Assembly: GCA_002494215.1 (NCBI GenBank)
Contig: DLBF01000200.1
Location: forward strand, 1 to 16,735
Source of the DNA: Prevotellaceae bacterium UBA7028
GTDB lineage: Bacteria; Bacteroidota; Bacteroidia; Bacteroidales; Bacteroidaceae
Direction: 5' to 3'
DNA length: 16,735 nt
The position numbers and the translations under genes are program-made. Position 1 is the stretch's first letter. Every line of letters starts with the position of its first letter. Shown one piece after another: positions 7,449 to 14,738 of this stretch. A model generated the notes under the pieces. The model was not told the origin of the DNA. It worked only from the letters and a program-made list of their open reading frames with translations, and searched no databases.

Positions 7449-7960
7449 AGAATTTTTTGATACACCATAGCATCCTGCCACTCTTCTCCGTTGCGAAGCC
7501 AATGCTGAAGAGTGGCAGTTTTATTATACCCAGCCTTAGAGAATAAAGCCTGAGCTGCAGTATTGCCACAGGATACAAATGCATAGAGCTGATGAATATA
7601 CAGATGATTGTATGCATACTCCTCAAGAATCTGCAAGACTTCATTTCCCAAGCCCTGACGCTGCCACTCGGGCATGATAACAATACCGACCTCAGCCCTA
7701 CGATGGCGCAGGTCGTAATTCTGTAAATCAACAAAACCTATGGCATTACGATTGCTGCTTAGGGCTATGACCAGTCGAACCTGACCGTCAGTATTAATGT
7801 CGTTACTTGTCTGTTCTATGAACTGACGAAGGGCAAATCTGGAATAAGGAACATTCGTATTACCAAATTCCCACAGAGCAGTATCGTTCTCAACCAGATA
7901 CATCAGATCCAAATCCTCTGGCTCTGCAGCACGCAGCATTATCCTTTTTCCTCTAAGCAT
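7445..7960 (-). CDS. GNAT-family N-acetyltransferase (SpeG/RimJ-like)
   Basis: This 171-aa protein has the single GNAT fold typical of SpeG- and RimJ-like acetyltransferases, which move acetyl from acetyl-CoA to an amine. The acetyl-CoA pyrophosphate loop is QRQGLG (100-105) after the strand AEVGIVIMPEWQ. N133 in VSCGNTAAQALFSKAGY is the conserved Asn of the following motif, and the start LRAAEPEDLDLMYLVEND is also typical. The acceptor could be a polyamine, a protein N terminus or another amine; sequence does not decide. It is the last gene of the recR-membrane protein-glycosyltransferase-GNAT unit, starting 10 bp after the glycosyltransferase stop. Its TAG (7445-7447) overlaps the pheS TAA (7446-7448) on the other strand, and residues 148-162 are encoded across the hairpin that probably ends pheS transcripts. 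Confidence 0.88.
   Translation of the reverse strand: MLRGKRIMLRAAEPEDLDLMYLVENDTALWEFGNTNVPYSRFALRQFIEQTSNDINTDGQVRLVIALSSNRNAIGFVDLQNYDLRHRRAEVGIVIMPEWQRQGLGNEVLQILEEYAYNHLYIHQLYAFVSCGNTAAQALFSKAGYNKTATLQHWLRNGEEWQDAMVYQKIL
7475..7527 (+). terminator. Terminator-like hairpin for pheS inside the opposing GNAT gene
   Basis: CTGCCACTCTTC (7475-7486) and GAAGAGTGGCAG (7507-7518) form a perfect 12-bp stem with a 20-nt loop. It is followed on the plus strand by TTTTATTAT (7519-7527) and starts 27 nt after the pheS stop. There is no comparable T run on the minus side. The long loop is unusual for an intrinsic terminator. Confidence 0.6.
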
Positions 7961-7970
7961 AAACCGTATT

Positions 7971-9020
7971 TCATTTTTCCGACATGGGAATGACCTCGCT
8001 ATGACGAATCAGCATAGTGCCATCGTAAGACACTATCTCCGCCTCAGACAACCTCTCGCCCTTACCGACCTTCTGATTGCGAAGGACAGAAAGCATCTCT
8101 GTAACAGATGTCTCTCGTAAGTCGAAACGCAGATAGGAAGCTGAACGCTGATTATTCTCGGGTAGAATCTTGTTGAGAAGTCTGATAAGCATATCTATTA
8201 TTGCCCGTACAATAACAGCCAAGCGGACAAGTAAAGCAATAAACAGATATTTTTTACCGAAATGCTTGTTGAAGAAGATAAGCATGGCATTATAGAAAAC
8301 ATGTACATATCGGAAACTGCTCTTCTCCGTACTCTCGCCTTTATAGTGTAAAATATAATAAGGTAAGTAATAGTTCTGCCACCCTCCCATCAACATACGG
8401 TAGCTCAGATCTATATCCTCACCATACATAAAGAAATCCTCGTCGAGCAGACCAATAACATCCAATGCCTTACGTCTGAGCATATTAAAGGCCCCTGAGA
8501 TAACTTCAATGGGATTAGCCTCTTCCTCGTTAAGATACCTCATGTAATACTTTCCGAAGACACGACTCTTGGGAAACAGACTGGCAAGTCCCGTCATCTT
8601 ACAGAAACTGGTGAAGGGCGTAGGCAGACCTCGTCTGCTCTCTGGGGCAAAGGTGCCATCAGCAGTCAACATACGAACGCCTGTTGCTCCCACCTCGGGG
8701 TGAGCGTCCAGAAAGTCTATACACCCTTTCAACGTATCTTCTGCTACGATGGTATCCGGATTCAGCATTAGGACATACTCGCCACAACTCTGTCGGATAG
8801 CCTGATTATTTGCACGTGAGAAACCTACGTTTTCCGTATTACTGATAATATGGATATCAGAAAACTTGGCCTGTAAGTATTCCACGCTACCATCCGTAGA
8901 AGCGTTATCCACCACCCATATATCGGTCTCCAATCCCTCAGAAGCCTTCTTTACACTTCTGATGCATTGTTCCAGATGGTACTTTACATTATAGCTGACT
9001 ATGACAACGCTTAGTTTCAT
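7971..9020 (-). CDS. Family 2 glycosyltransferase, WbbL/rhamnosyltransferase-like
   Basis: This 349-aa protein has a full GT-A domain: SVVIVSYNV (4-12), DNASTDGS (38-45), NVGFSRANN (64-72), the metal-site motif LNPDT (86-90) and an acidic acceptor motif, FFMYGEDIDLSYR (196-208). This arrangement is typical of WbbL-type rhamnosyl and related transferases that build lipopolysaccharide or capsule. A hydrophobic helix at about 258-281 probably attaches it to the inner membrane, with a cytoplasmic tail of about 65 residues that I do not recognise. It follows the small membrane protein after 10 bp and precedes the GNAT gene by 10 bp, so these are cotranscribed. The sugar and acceptor are not determinable from sequence. 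Confidence 0.92.
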   Translation of the reverse strand: MKLSVVIVSYNVKYHLEQCIRSVKKASEGLETDIWVVDNASTDGSVEYLQAKFSDIHIISNTENVGFSRANNQAIRQSCGEYVLMLNPDTIVAEDTLKGCIDFLDAHPEVGATGVRMLTADGTFAPESRRGLPTPFTSFCKMTGLASLFPKSRVFGKYYMRYLNEEEANPIEVISGAFNMLRRKALDVIGLLDEDFFMYGEDIDLSYRMLMGGWQNYYLPYYILHYKGESTEKSSFRYVHVFYNAMLIFFNKHFGKKYLFIALLVRLAVIVRAIIDMLIRLLNKILPENNQRSASYLRFDLRETSVTEMLSVLRNQKVGKGERLSEAEIVSYDGTMLIRHSEVIPMSEK

Positions 9021-9030
9021 GCTTAATAAT

Positions 9031-9378
9031 TTAATCTTCTGTGGCAGGCCAGGTGAACATATATGCTATGGCAAGAACAGCCAACAAGTATATCAGATTG
9101 GTATCGAAAAAGAAATAATAGTCCAACAAGACCATATTCACGCCGCTCATCACAAGCGCCATCCTAAGAATAGGATTCAACTGCTTCTTTCTAATGGCAA
9201 GATATGCTGCCACAATAACAGTCAGGACAGTTGCCATGCCAAAAATATACTGAGCCTGAGCCAAGTTGTCTATTCCTCCCAGCAAAGGCCCCCTATTGTC
9301 AGTCAGGAACTCCAAGCCCAATGCTAAAAGCAGCTCAATGACAATAAATAGAAAAAAGCAAATCTTCTTCTTGTTCAT
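9031..9378 (-). CDS. Small four-helix membrane protein of unknown function
   Basis: This 115-aa protein has four predicted membrane segments at about 6-24, 43-62, 70-89 and 93-110, with the positive stretches KKK (3-5) and RKK (63-65) arguing for a cytoplasmic N terminus and middle loop. There is no signal peptidase site and no motif that I recognise. It lies 17 bp after recR and 10 bp before the glycosyltransferase gene, so it is translated from the same transcript. The position next to an envelope glycosyltransferase hints at an envelope role, but that is only context. Confidence 0.75.
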   Translation of the reverse strand: MNKKKICFFLFIVIELLLALGLEFLTDNRGPLLGGIDNLAQAQYIFGMATVLTVIVAAYLAIRKKQLNPILRMALVMSGVNMVLLDYYFFFDTNLIYLLAVLAIAYMFTWPATED

Positions 9379-9395
9379 ATTATATTCAGTATCAA

Positions 9396-10010
9396 TTACA
9401 TCTTAAACGGTATTCTTCCTGCAAGAGCTCTTCCCAGGGTCACCTCGTCTGTATATTGCAGTTCATCGTTCTGGGCCACGCCTCTTGCTATTACCGTAAT
9501 CTTCACACCCAAATCTTGCAACTTCCTGTATATAAAGAAATTGGTGGTATCTCCCTCCATCGTAGGACTCAATGCCAGAATCACTTCATCTATACCACCT
9601 TGCCTTACACGCTCAACTAACGAGTCTATCTCCAAGTCGGCAGGGCCTATACCATCCATGGGGCTGATAATACCTCCCAGAACATGGTAAACACCCTTAT
9701 ATTGCAAGGTTCCTTCAATGGCCATCACATCACGCACATTCTCAACCACGCAGATGGTTGCCTTGTCGCGTGAAGCATTGCCACAGATTTCGCATACATC
9801 CGTATCGCTTATATTATGGCAAACCTTGCAATACCCAATATAATGGCGTAGTTCCTTAATGCTATCAGCCAAGGCATCAACCTCCACCACATCCTGCTTA
9901 AGCAGATGAAGAGCCAAACGCAATGCAGTCTTGGAGCCAATGCCAGGAAGACGGCTGATTTCCGTAACAGCCTTCTGCAATAGTGTGGATGGATACTGAC
10001 TTTGGTTCAT
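9396..10010 (-). CDS. recR: Recombination mediator protein RecR
   Basis: RecR works with RecO (and RecF in many bacteria) to load RecA on single-stranded DNA at gaps. The 204-aa protein has the helix-hairpin-helix LPGIGSKTA (21-29), a zinc finger with C61, C64, C73 and C76 in CKVC...CEIC, and a Toprim domain from about 84 ([14 protein letters not shown]) to about 178 with SPTMEGDTT (148-156). The C terminus is of the [11 protein letters not shown] type. The frame could begin two codons earlier at a TTG (10016), but ATG 10010 gives the normal N terminus and the TTG lies in repeat-type leader sequence. It lies 75 bp downstream of hisB, separated by an array of five 7-bp repeats, and no promoter is visible, so it may be read through from the his genes. 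Confidence 0.97.
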   Translation of the reverse strand: MNQSQYPSTLLQKAVTEISRLPGIGSKTALRLALHLLKQDVVEVDALADSIKELRHYIGYCKVCHNISDTDVCEICGNASRDKATICVVENVRDVMAIEGTLQYKGVYHVLGGIISPMDGIGPADLEIDSLVERVRQGGIDEVILALSPTMEGDTTNFFIYRKLQDLGVKITVIARGVAQNDELQYTDEVTLGRALAGRIPFKM

Positions 10011-10050
10011 GCCCAATTTTCAATTTTTAAAGATCAATCGCAGCCTTCAG

Positions 10051-10085
10051 TTCTCAATTCTCAATTCTCAATTCTCAATTCTCAA
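10051..10085 (-). repeat. Five perfect 7-bp repeats (TTGAGAA) between hisB and recR
   Basis: Five exact copies of TTCTCAA on the plus strand (TTGAGAA in the his direction) fill 10051-10085, followed by TT that belongs to the hisB stop codon (TAA, complement of 10086-10088). The array starts immediately after the stop. Confidence 0.95.
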
Positions 10086-11150
10086 TTAAAGAACCCCTTT
10101 GCTGGAGGGAAGATAGAAATGAGTTACATCCCGTCTTACCGCCATGCGGATACTACGGGCAAGTGCCTTGAAGATGCCCTCTATCTTGTGATGCTCATTC
10201 TCGCCCTCTGCTTTGATATTCAGATTCATGCGGGCACTATCAGAAAGGCTCTTGAAGAAATGCAGGAACATCTCCGTTGGCATCTCTCCTACCTTCTCGC
10301 GCTTGAATTCAGCATCCCATACCAACCAAGGACGACCGCCGAAGTCGAGGGCTACCTGGCATAGACAATCATCCATGGGCAGACAATAACCGTAACGCTC
10401 TATGCCACGCTTATCGCCCAAGGCTTTCAGGATACACTCTCCCAAAGCCAAGGCCGTATCCTCTATGGTGTGATGTTCATCAACCTCCAAATCCCCCTTA
10501 CAACGGATATACAGGTCAACCATACCGTGCTTAGCTATCTGTTCCAACATGTGGTCAAAGAAGCCCAGTCCCGTCTGGATATCGCTCTTTCCGTTGCCGT
10601 CCAGATTCACGCGAATGGTGATATCCGTTTCCTTGGTGGTACGTACTATCTCTGCGGTACGTTCGCCAGCGAAGAGGAGCTCTGTAATCTTCTGCCAGTC
10701 CATATCCTCGCCAAGGATGAGGCTCTTACAACCCAGATTCTCAGCCAATTTGGCATCTGTCTGACGGTCACCAATCACCCATGAGGCAGAAAGGTCATAG
10801 TCACCTTTCATATATTCTGTAAGCATACCTGTGCCTGGTTTGCGTGTAGGCAGATTGTCTGCAGGGAAGCTTCTGTCGATGTGTATAGCATCAAACTCAA
10901 CGCCTTCGCCCTTCAGAATATCCAGCATCAGATTCTGAGTGGGCCAGAAATCCTTCTCGGGATAACTGTCCGTTCCCAAACCATCCTGGTTGCTCACCAT
11001 TATAAACTCATAATCTGTATGCTGACGCAAGAACTTCAGAGCACTGATGACACCAGGCACAAACTGAAACTTCTCGTAGCTATCTATCTGTTCGTCGGCG
11101 GGCTCCACCAATATGGTGCCGTCACGATCTATGAATAATGCTCTTTTCAT
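10086..11150 (-). CDS. hisB: Bifunctional histidinol-phosphatase / imidazoleglycerol-phosphate dehydratase
   Basis: This 354-aa fusion carries out steps six and eight of histidine synthesis. The N-terminal half is a HAD phosphatase for histidinol phosphate: DRDGT (8-12) gives the nucleophile D8 and acid D10, and IGDRQTD (127-133) is motif III. The C-terminal half (about 163-354) is the dehydratase, with the Mn/His motifs [12 protein letters not shown] (197-208), DEHHTIED (224-231) and a second ENEHHKIEG (317-325). The loop before TRKPGTGM reads [12 protein letters not shown], so the Cys/His zinc ligands of the E. coli phosphatase domain are absent. Start ATG 11150 is chosen; a TTG three codons upstream lies in the repeat spacer. 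It is the last gene of the hisGDCB order and lies 34 bp after hisC. Confidence 0.97.
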   Translation of the reverse strand: MKRALFIDRDGTILVEPADEQIDSYEKFQFVPGVISALKFLRQHTDYEFIMVSNQDGLGTDSYPEKDFWPTQNLMLDILKGEGVEFDAIHIDRSFPADNLPTRKPGTGMLTEYMKGDYDLSASWVIGDRQTDAKLAENLGCKSLILGEDMDWQKITELLFAGERTAEIVRTTKETDITIRVNLDGNGKSDIQTGLGFFDHMLEQIAKHGMVDLYIRCKGDLEVDEHHTIEDTALALGECILKALGDKRGIERYGYCLPMDDCLCQVALDFGGRPWLVWDAEFKREKVGEMPTEMFLHFFKSLSDSARMNLNIKAEGENEHHKIEGIFKALARSIRMAVRRDVTHFYLPSSKGVL

Positions 11151-11161
11151 ACTTATCAAAC

Positions 11162-11184
11162 TCTAATGTCTAGCGTCTAATATC
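11162..11184 (-). repeat. 7-bp degenerate repeat between hisC and hisB
   Basis: Plus-strand units are TCTAATG (11162-11168), TCTAGCG (11169-11175) and TCTAATA (11176-11182), then TCTTA, whose TTA is the hisC stop (complement, 11185-11187). The repeat fills most of the 34-bp spacer. Confidence 0.8.
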
Positions 11185-12225
11185 TTACTTAAACTGACGT
11201 AATGCGCTTAACAGTTCGTTGTTCTCAACCTGAGTACCAATGGTGATACGCAAGCAATTTCCGCAGAGTTGAACCTTGTTTCTATTACGAACAACTATGC
11301 CCTTATGTATCAAGTAATTGTAGATAGCGGTTGCATCTGTTACTTGAACCAACACGAAGTTAGCATCGCTGGGGTGAATCTTCTTGCAAATAGGCAGTTC
11401 GCTGAGGGCTGGCATCATGTGTTCGCGCTCACGCTTTATCTGACGTACCCACTGGTCAACCTTTACCCAATCATCCATCATCTGAATGGCTTTGTCCTGA
11501 GTCAGTTTGTTTACGTTGTAAGGATACTTCACCTTATTGAACAAGCCGATAATCTCCTCGCTGGCAAAAGCCATACCCAAACGAATACTAGCACATCCCC
11601 AGGCCTTACTGAAAGTATTCAGTACGATCATGTTGGGGAAACGGTCCATAAAATGACGGAAGGGCTGCAAGCCAGAGAAGTCGGAATATGCCTCGTCTAT
11701 GACAACAATGCCAGGGAACTCCAACAGGATACGCTGCATCTCCTTCTTGTCCAATTCATTACCCGTTGGGTTATTGGGAGAACACAACCAGATAACCTTG
11801 GTATTGGCATCCGTAGCATCCAGCACTTTCTGAGCCTGTAGCTGATAATTCTCATCCAGAAGGACAGAACGATAAGCCACATTGTTAATGTCGGCACATA
11901 CCTTATACATACCATAGGTGGGAGCAATAGCTACAACATTATCCTTACCTGGTTCGCAGAAGATTCTGTAAACAAGGTCTATAGCTTCATCGCTACCATT
12001 ACCTAAGAATATCTGTGATGGTCTGACCTGCTTTATGGGCGAAAGCTTCTTCTTCACCTCTTCCTGCAAAGGATCTGGATAACGATTGATAGGTTCGTTA
12101 TACGGACTCTCATTAGCATCCAGGAAAACGTGTGCATCCATCCCCTTGAACTCATCGCGTGCGCAACTGTAGGGTTCCAATGCCCATATATTAGGTCTTA
12201 CCAGTTTTTCTAATTCAAAAGTCAT
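11185..12225 (-). CDS. hisC: Histidinol-phosphate aminotransferase
   Basis: HisC exchanges imidazole acetol phosphate and glutamate for histidinol phosphate and 2-oxoglutarate, with PLP as cofactor. The 346-aa length is usual. It is a fold-type I enzyme: NPTGN (152-156) contacts the [11 protein letters not shown] (177-184) has the aspartate for the pyridine nitrogen, and NTFSKAWG (203-210) holds the Schiff-base lysine K207, followed by R215 in SIRLG. The substrate-type N terminus [11 protein letters not shown] is typical of HisC. Start ATG 12225 is the only good one. It follows hisD across a 133-bp spacer filled with two repeat arrays and precedes hisB by 34 bp. No promoter box of TAnnTTTG type is seen in the spacer. 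Confidence 0.97.
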   Translation of the reverse strand: MTFELEKLVRPNIWALEPYSCARDEFKGMDAHVFLDANESPYNEPINRYPDPLQEEVKKKLSPIKQVRPSQIFLGNGSDEAIDLVYRIFCEPGKDNVVAIAPTYGMYKVCADINNVAYRSVLLDENYQLQAQKVLDATDANTKVIWLCSPNNPTGNELDKKEMQRILLEFPGIVVIDEAYSDFSGLQPFRHFMDRFPNMIVLNTFSKAWGCASIRLGMAFASEEIIGLFNKVKYPYNVNKLTQDKAIQMMDDWVKVDQWVRQIKREREHMMPALSELPICKKIHPSDANFVLVQVTDATAIYNYLIHKGIVVRNRNKVQLCGNCLRITIGTQVENNELLSALRQFK

Positions 12226-12231
12226 AATTTA

Positions 12232-12268
12232 GTTTATGAGTTTATAAGTTTGTGAGTTTTTGAGTTGG
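12232..12268 (-). repeat. 8-bp degenerate repeat in the hisC leader
   Basis: Plus-strand units are GTTTATGA, GTTTATAA, GTTTGTGA and GTTTTTGA (12232-12263), then GTTGG. In the direction of hisC these are AAAC-containing units ending 6 nt before the ATG, giving an A-rich untranslated leader. Confidence 0.85.
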
Positions 12269-12322
12269 AAATATTTGTTTACCGTTTTTTAATTAAGAAT
12301 TAAAAGAGAAAAGAGAAAAATT

Positions 12323-12349
12323 AATTTTCAATTTTCAATTTTCAATTTG
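12323..12349 (-). repeat. 7-bp repeat (GAAAATT) just after hisD
   Basis: Plus-strand AATTTTC occurs three times (12323-12343), followed by AATTTG. It lies 9 nt after the hisD stop in the transcription direction. The same unit type is found in the hisD and beta-barrel leaders, in the opposite orientation here. Confidence 0.85.
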
Positions 12350-12358
12350 AAAAACTCT

Positions 12359-13636
12359 TCATTTTCTCATTCTCACCGTCATCGCATTCTTATGTGCATC
12401 CAATCCTTCTGCCTCAGCCATCAACTCAACGGTACGGCCAATGCTTTGGATACCCTCTTCCGTAATATGCTGGAAGGTTATCTTACGATTGTAGCTATCC
12501 AGATTGACGCCATTATAAGCCACAGCATAGCCGTTCGTAGGCAACGTGTGATTGGTTCCACTGGCATAATCGCCTGCACTCTCGGGTGTAAGACTGCCCA
12601 GGAAAACGCTTCCTGCATTAATCACCTTCTCAGAGAGTTCCATATAGTTCTTGGTTTCTATGATAAGATGCTCAGGAGCATACTGATTGGTAACATCCAT
12701 CATCTCCTCATCATCACGAACCAGAATAATCTTACTGTACTCCAAGGACTGAGCAGCAATCTCATTACGAGGCAAAAGAGCTAATTGGCGCTCTACTTCC
12801 TGCTGAACCTTCTCTATGATCTGCTCGTTCTTGGTAACAAGCAAAACCTGACTGTCCACGCCATGCTCGGCCTGACTCAGCAAGTCGGCTGCTACGAAGA
12901 CAGGATTAGAGCTATCGTCGGCCAGCACCTCCACTTCGCTGGGACCAGCGGGCATGTCTATAGCCACATCATGCAGACTAACCTGCTGCTTGGCACACAT
13001 CACGAACTGATTACCAGGACCAAATATCTTGTACACCTTAGGCACAGACTCTGTTCCATAGGCCATAGCGCCGATTGCCTGCACACCGCCAATCTTGAAG
13101 ATTTTGCTCACGCCAGCAATACGGGCAGCCACCAAAATAGCAGGATTAACCTTGCCGTCACGAGCGGGAGGTGTACACAGAACAATCTCCTCACAGCCCG
13201 CAATCTTGGCAGGAGTAGCCAACATCAACACCGTGCTGAACAAGGGTGCTGTGCCACCAGGGATATACAGACCCACCTTCTGAATGGGCACTGACTTCTG
13301 CCAGCACTCCACACCATCGGTAACCTGAACATGCTCTGCCTGGAACTTCTGTGAGGCATGGAACTTCTCTATATTCTGATGAGCCAGCACAAGGGCCTGC
13401 TTCAAATCGTTGCTTACCAACTGCTCGGCCTCCTGCATCTCAGCCTCTGTAACAGCCAAGTCCTGCAGACTTACATGGTCGAACTTCTCCTCGTACTCCT
13501 TTACTGCAGCATCGCCTTTAGTCTTTATGTCTGCCAGTACAGCAGCAACAGTAGCATTCAGCTGACCGGCATCACGCACAGGACGCTTTAGCAGTTCTTT
13601 CAGTTCCTCACGAGTGGGATACTTATATATTTTCAT
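12359..13636 (-). CDS. hisD: Histidinol dehydrogenase
   Basis: HisD oxidises histidinol to histidine in two NAD-dependent steps with a catalytic zinc. The 425-aa length is normal. The zinc ligands Q255 and H258 (SQAEHG), D356 (GDYASGTNH) and H415 (LDAHKNAM) are present, as is the catalytic pair E322-H323 in YAPEHL. The NAD-site segments YIPGGTAPLFS (124-134) and DMPAGPSEVEVLAD (227-240) are intact. Start ATG 13636 is fixed by the family N terminus. The 27-bp spacer to hisG consists wholly of 7-bp repeats, and the A of the start codon belongs to the last unit. Confidence 0.98.
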   Translation of the reverse strand: MKIYKYPTREELKELLKRPVRDAGQLNATVAAVLADIKTKGDAAVKEYEEKFDHVSLQDLAVTEAEMQEAEQLVSNDLKQALVLAHQNIEKFHASQKFQAEHVQVTDGVECWQKSVPIQKVGLYIPGGTAPLFSTVLMLATPAKIAGCEEIVLCTPPARDGKVNPAILVAARIAGVSKIFKIGGVQAIGAMAYGTESVPKVYKIFGPGNQFVMCAKQQVSLHDVAIDMPAGPSEVEVLADDSSNPVFVAADLLSQAEHGVDSQVLLVTKNEQIIEKVQQEVERQLALLPRNEIAAQSLEYSKIILVRDDEEMMDVTNQYAPEHLIIETKNYMELSEKVINAGSVFLGSLTPESAGDYASGTNHTLPTNGYAVAYNGVNLDSYNRKITFQHITEEGIQSIGRTVELMAEAEGLDAHKNAMTVRMRK

Positions 13637-13663
13637 TGAAAGTTGAAAATTGAAAGTTGAAAC
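13636..13663 (-). repeat. hisG-hisD spacer made of exactly four 7-bp units
   Basis: On the plus strand TTGAAAG (13636-13642), TTGAAAA, TTGAAAG and TTGAAAC (13657-13663) fill the whole gap between the hisG stop (13664-13666) and the hisD start. The first T at 13636 is the complement of the A of the hisD ATG. Confidence 0.93.
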
Positions 13664-14515
13664 TTACAGAATCATCTTCTCGATGGGAACAACCAGGATA
13701 CCTTGTGCACCCAGGTCCTTCAACTGACGGATAATCTCCCAGAAACGCTTCTCGTCAATAACAGTATGAACGCTGCTCCATCCTTCTGTTGCAAGAGGCA
13801 TCACTGTGGGGCTCTTGGCACCGGGCAGGATATTAACAACCTCTTTCACCTTATCGGTTGGGACGTTCATCAGCACGTATTTCTTGTCCTCAGCATTCTT
13901 TACAGCCTCTATACGGAAAAGCAGCTCGTCCAGCACAGCCTTCTTCTCATCGCTCATATTCTTGTTACCGATGAGCAAAGCCTCGCTCTTCATTACCACT
14001 TCAACCTCTGCCAAGTTGTTGCTGACAAGGGTGCTGCCGCTACTTACGATATCAAAGATAGCATCAGCCAAGCCAATACCCGGACTAATCTCAACAGAAC
14101 CTGTTATAACATGGATATCGGCAGCAATATGGTTTTTCTGCATAAAACGACGCAGGATACCAGGATAGGACGTAGCAATTTTCTTACCCTCAAACCATTT
14201 CAGGCCTGTATAATTAACAGCCTTGGGGATAGCCAGGGACAGACGACACTTACTGAAGCCCAAAGGACGGATAACCTCTGCATCCTCCTGACGCTCCTCA
14301 AACTCGTTCTGACCAACAATACCCAGGTCGGCAACACCTGTTGCCACGCTCTGTGGAATATCATCATCGCGAAGATAAAGAATCTCTACGGGGAAGTTAC
14401 TGCTCTGCACCAGCAAAGTACGTTTGCTGCTGCTAACCTTAATGCCTGCCTCTGCCAGCAGCGCCATTGTATCCTCAAATAATCTGCCTTTCGACTGTAC
14501 TGCTATTCTTAACAT
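13664..14515 (-). CDS. hisG: ATP phosphoribosyltransferase, long form
   Basis: HisG joins ATP and PRPP to give phosphoribosyl-ATP, the first and feedback-controlled step of histidine synthesis. At 283 aa it is the long, self-sufficient form that does not need HisZ. The two periplasmic-binding-type lobes cover residues 1-205, with the PRPP loop DAIFDIVSSGSTL (151-163). Residues about 212-283 form the ACT-like regulatory domain that binds histidine (from YVLMNVPTDK to ILVVPIEKMIL). The start is ATG 14515. It is the first gene of the his unit; upstream lies the 87-bp tandem repeat, whose nearest -7 box (14565-14572) would give a leader of about 43 nt. I see no his-rich leader peptide, so transcriptional attenuation by translation is not supported. 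Confidence 0.98.
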   Translation of the reverse strand: MLRIAVQSKGRLFEDTMALLAEAGIKVSSSKRTLLVQSSNFPVEILYLRDDDIPQSVATGVADLGIVGQNEFEERQEDAEVIRPLGFSKCRLSLAIPKAVNYTGLKWFEGKKIATSYPGILRRFMQKNHIAADIHVITGSVEISPGIGLADAIFDIVSSGSTLVSNNLAEVEVVMKSEALLIGNKNMSDEKKAVLDELLFRIEAVKNAEDKKYVLMNVPTDKVKEVVNILPGAKSPTVMPLATEGWSSVHTVIDEKRFWEIIRQLKDLGAQGILVVPIEKMIL

Positions 14516-14564
14516 TTTCTCTTAATATTTGAACCTTTCTACCTTATATATTTATTTTGGGGTA

Positions 14565-14596
14565 CAAAGGTACGAAAAAGCGAGCGAAAAGCGAAA
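14565..14596 (-). promoter_or_regulatory. hisG-proximal promoter in repeat copy 1
   Basis: On the minus strand TTTC (14593-14596), 20 nt, then TACCTTTG (14565-14572). The -7 box is perfect and the -33 box is one base off. The transcript would start near 14558. Confidence 0.65.
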
Positions 14597-14651
14597 TAAA
14601 AGTTTATTTTTATTTCCTTTTCCGAGCGAGAGTACCTTCGAGACGCAGTCT

Positions 14652-14682
14652 CAAAGTTACGAATAAGTGAGCGAAAAGCAAA
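14652..14682 (-). promoter_or_regulatory. Promoter consensus in repeat copy 2
   Basis: On the minus strand TTTG (14679-14682), N19, TAACTTTG (14652-14659), a full match to the Bacteroidetes consensus. The -33 box lies in the first arm of hairpin II. Confidence 0.65.
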
Positions 14683-14738
14683 AGAAAAGCTTGTTTTTCT
14701 TTTCTTTTCCGAACGAGAGTACCTTCGAGACGCAGTCT

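Noticed and set aside
13703..14482. 259-codon open frame on the plus strand opposite hisG
   Set aside because: An antisense shadow of hisG without recognisable domains, leader or promoter.
14516..14564. Histidine attenuator or leader peptide in front of hisG
   Set aside because: The leader has no run of His codons and no alternative hairpins; hisG already has a C-terminal histidine-binding domain for feedback control.
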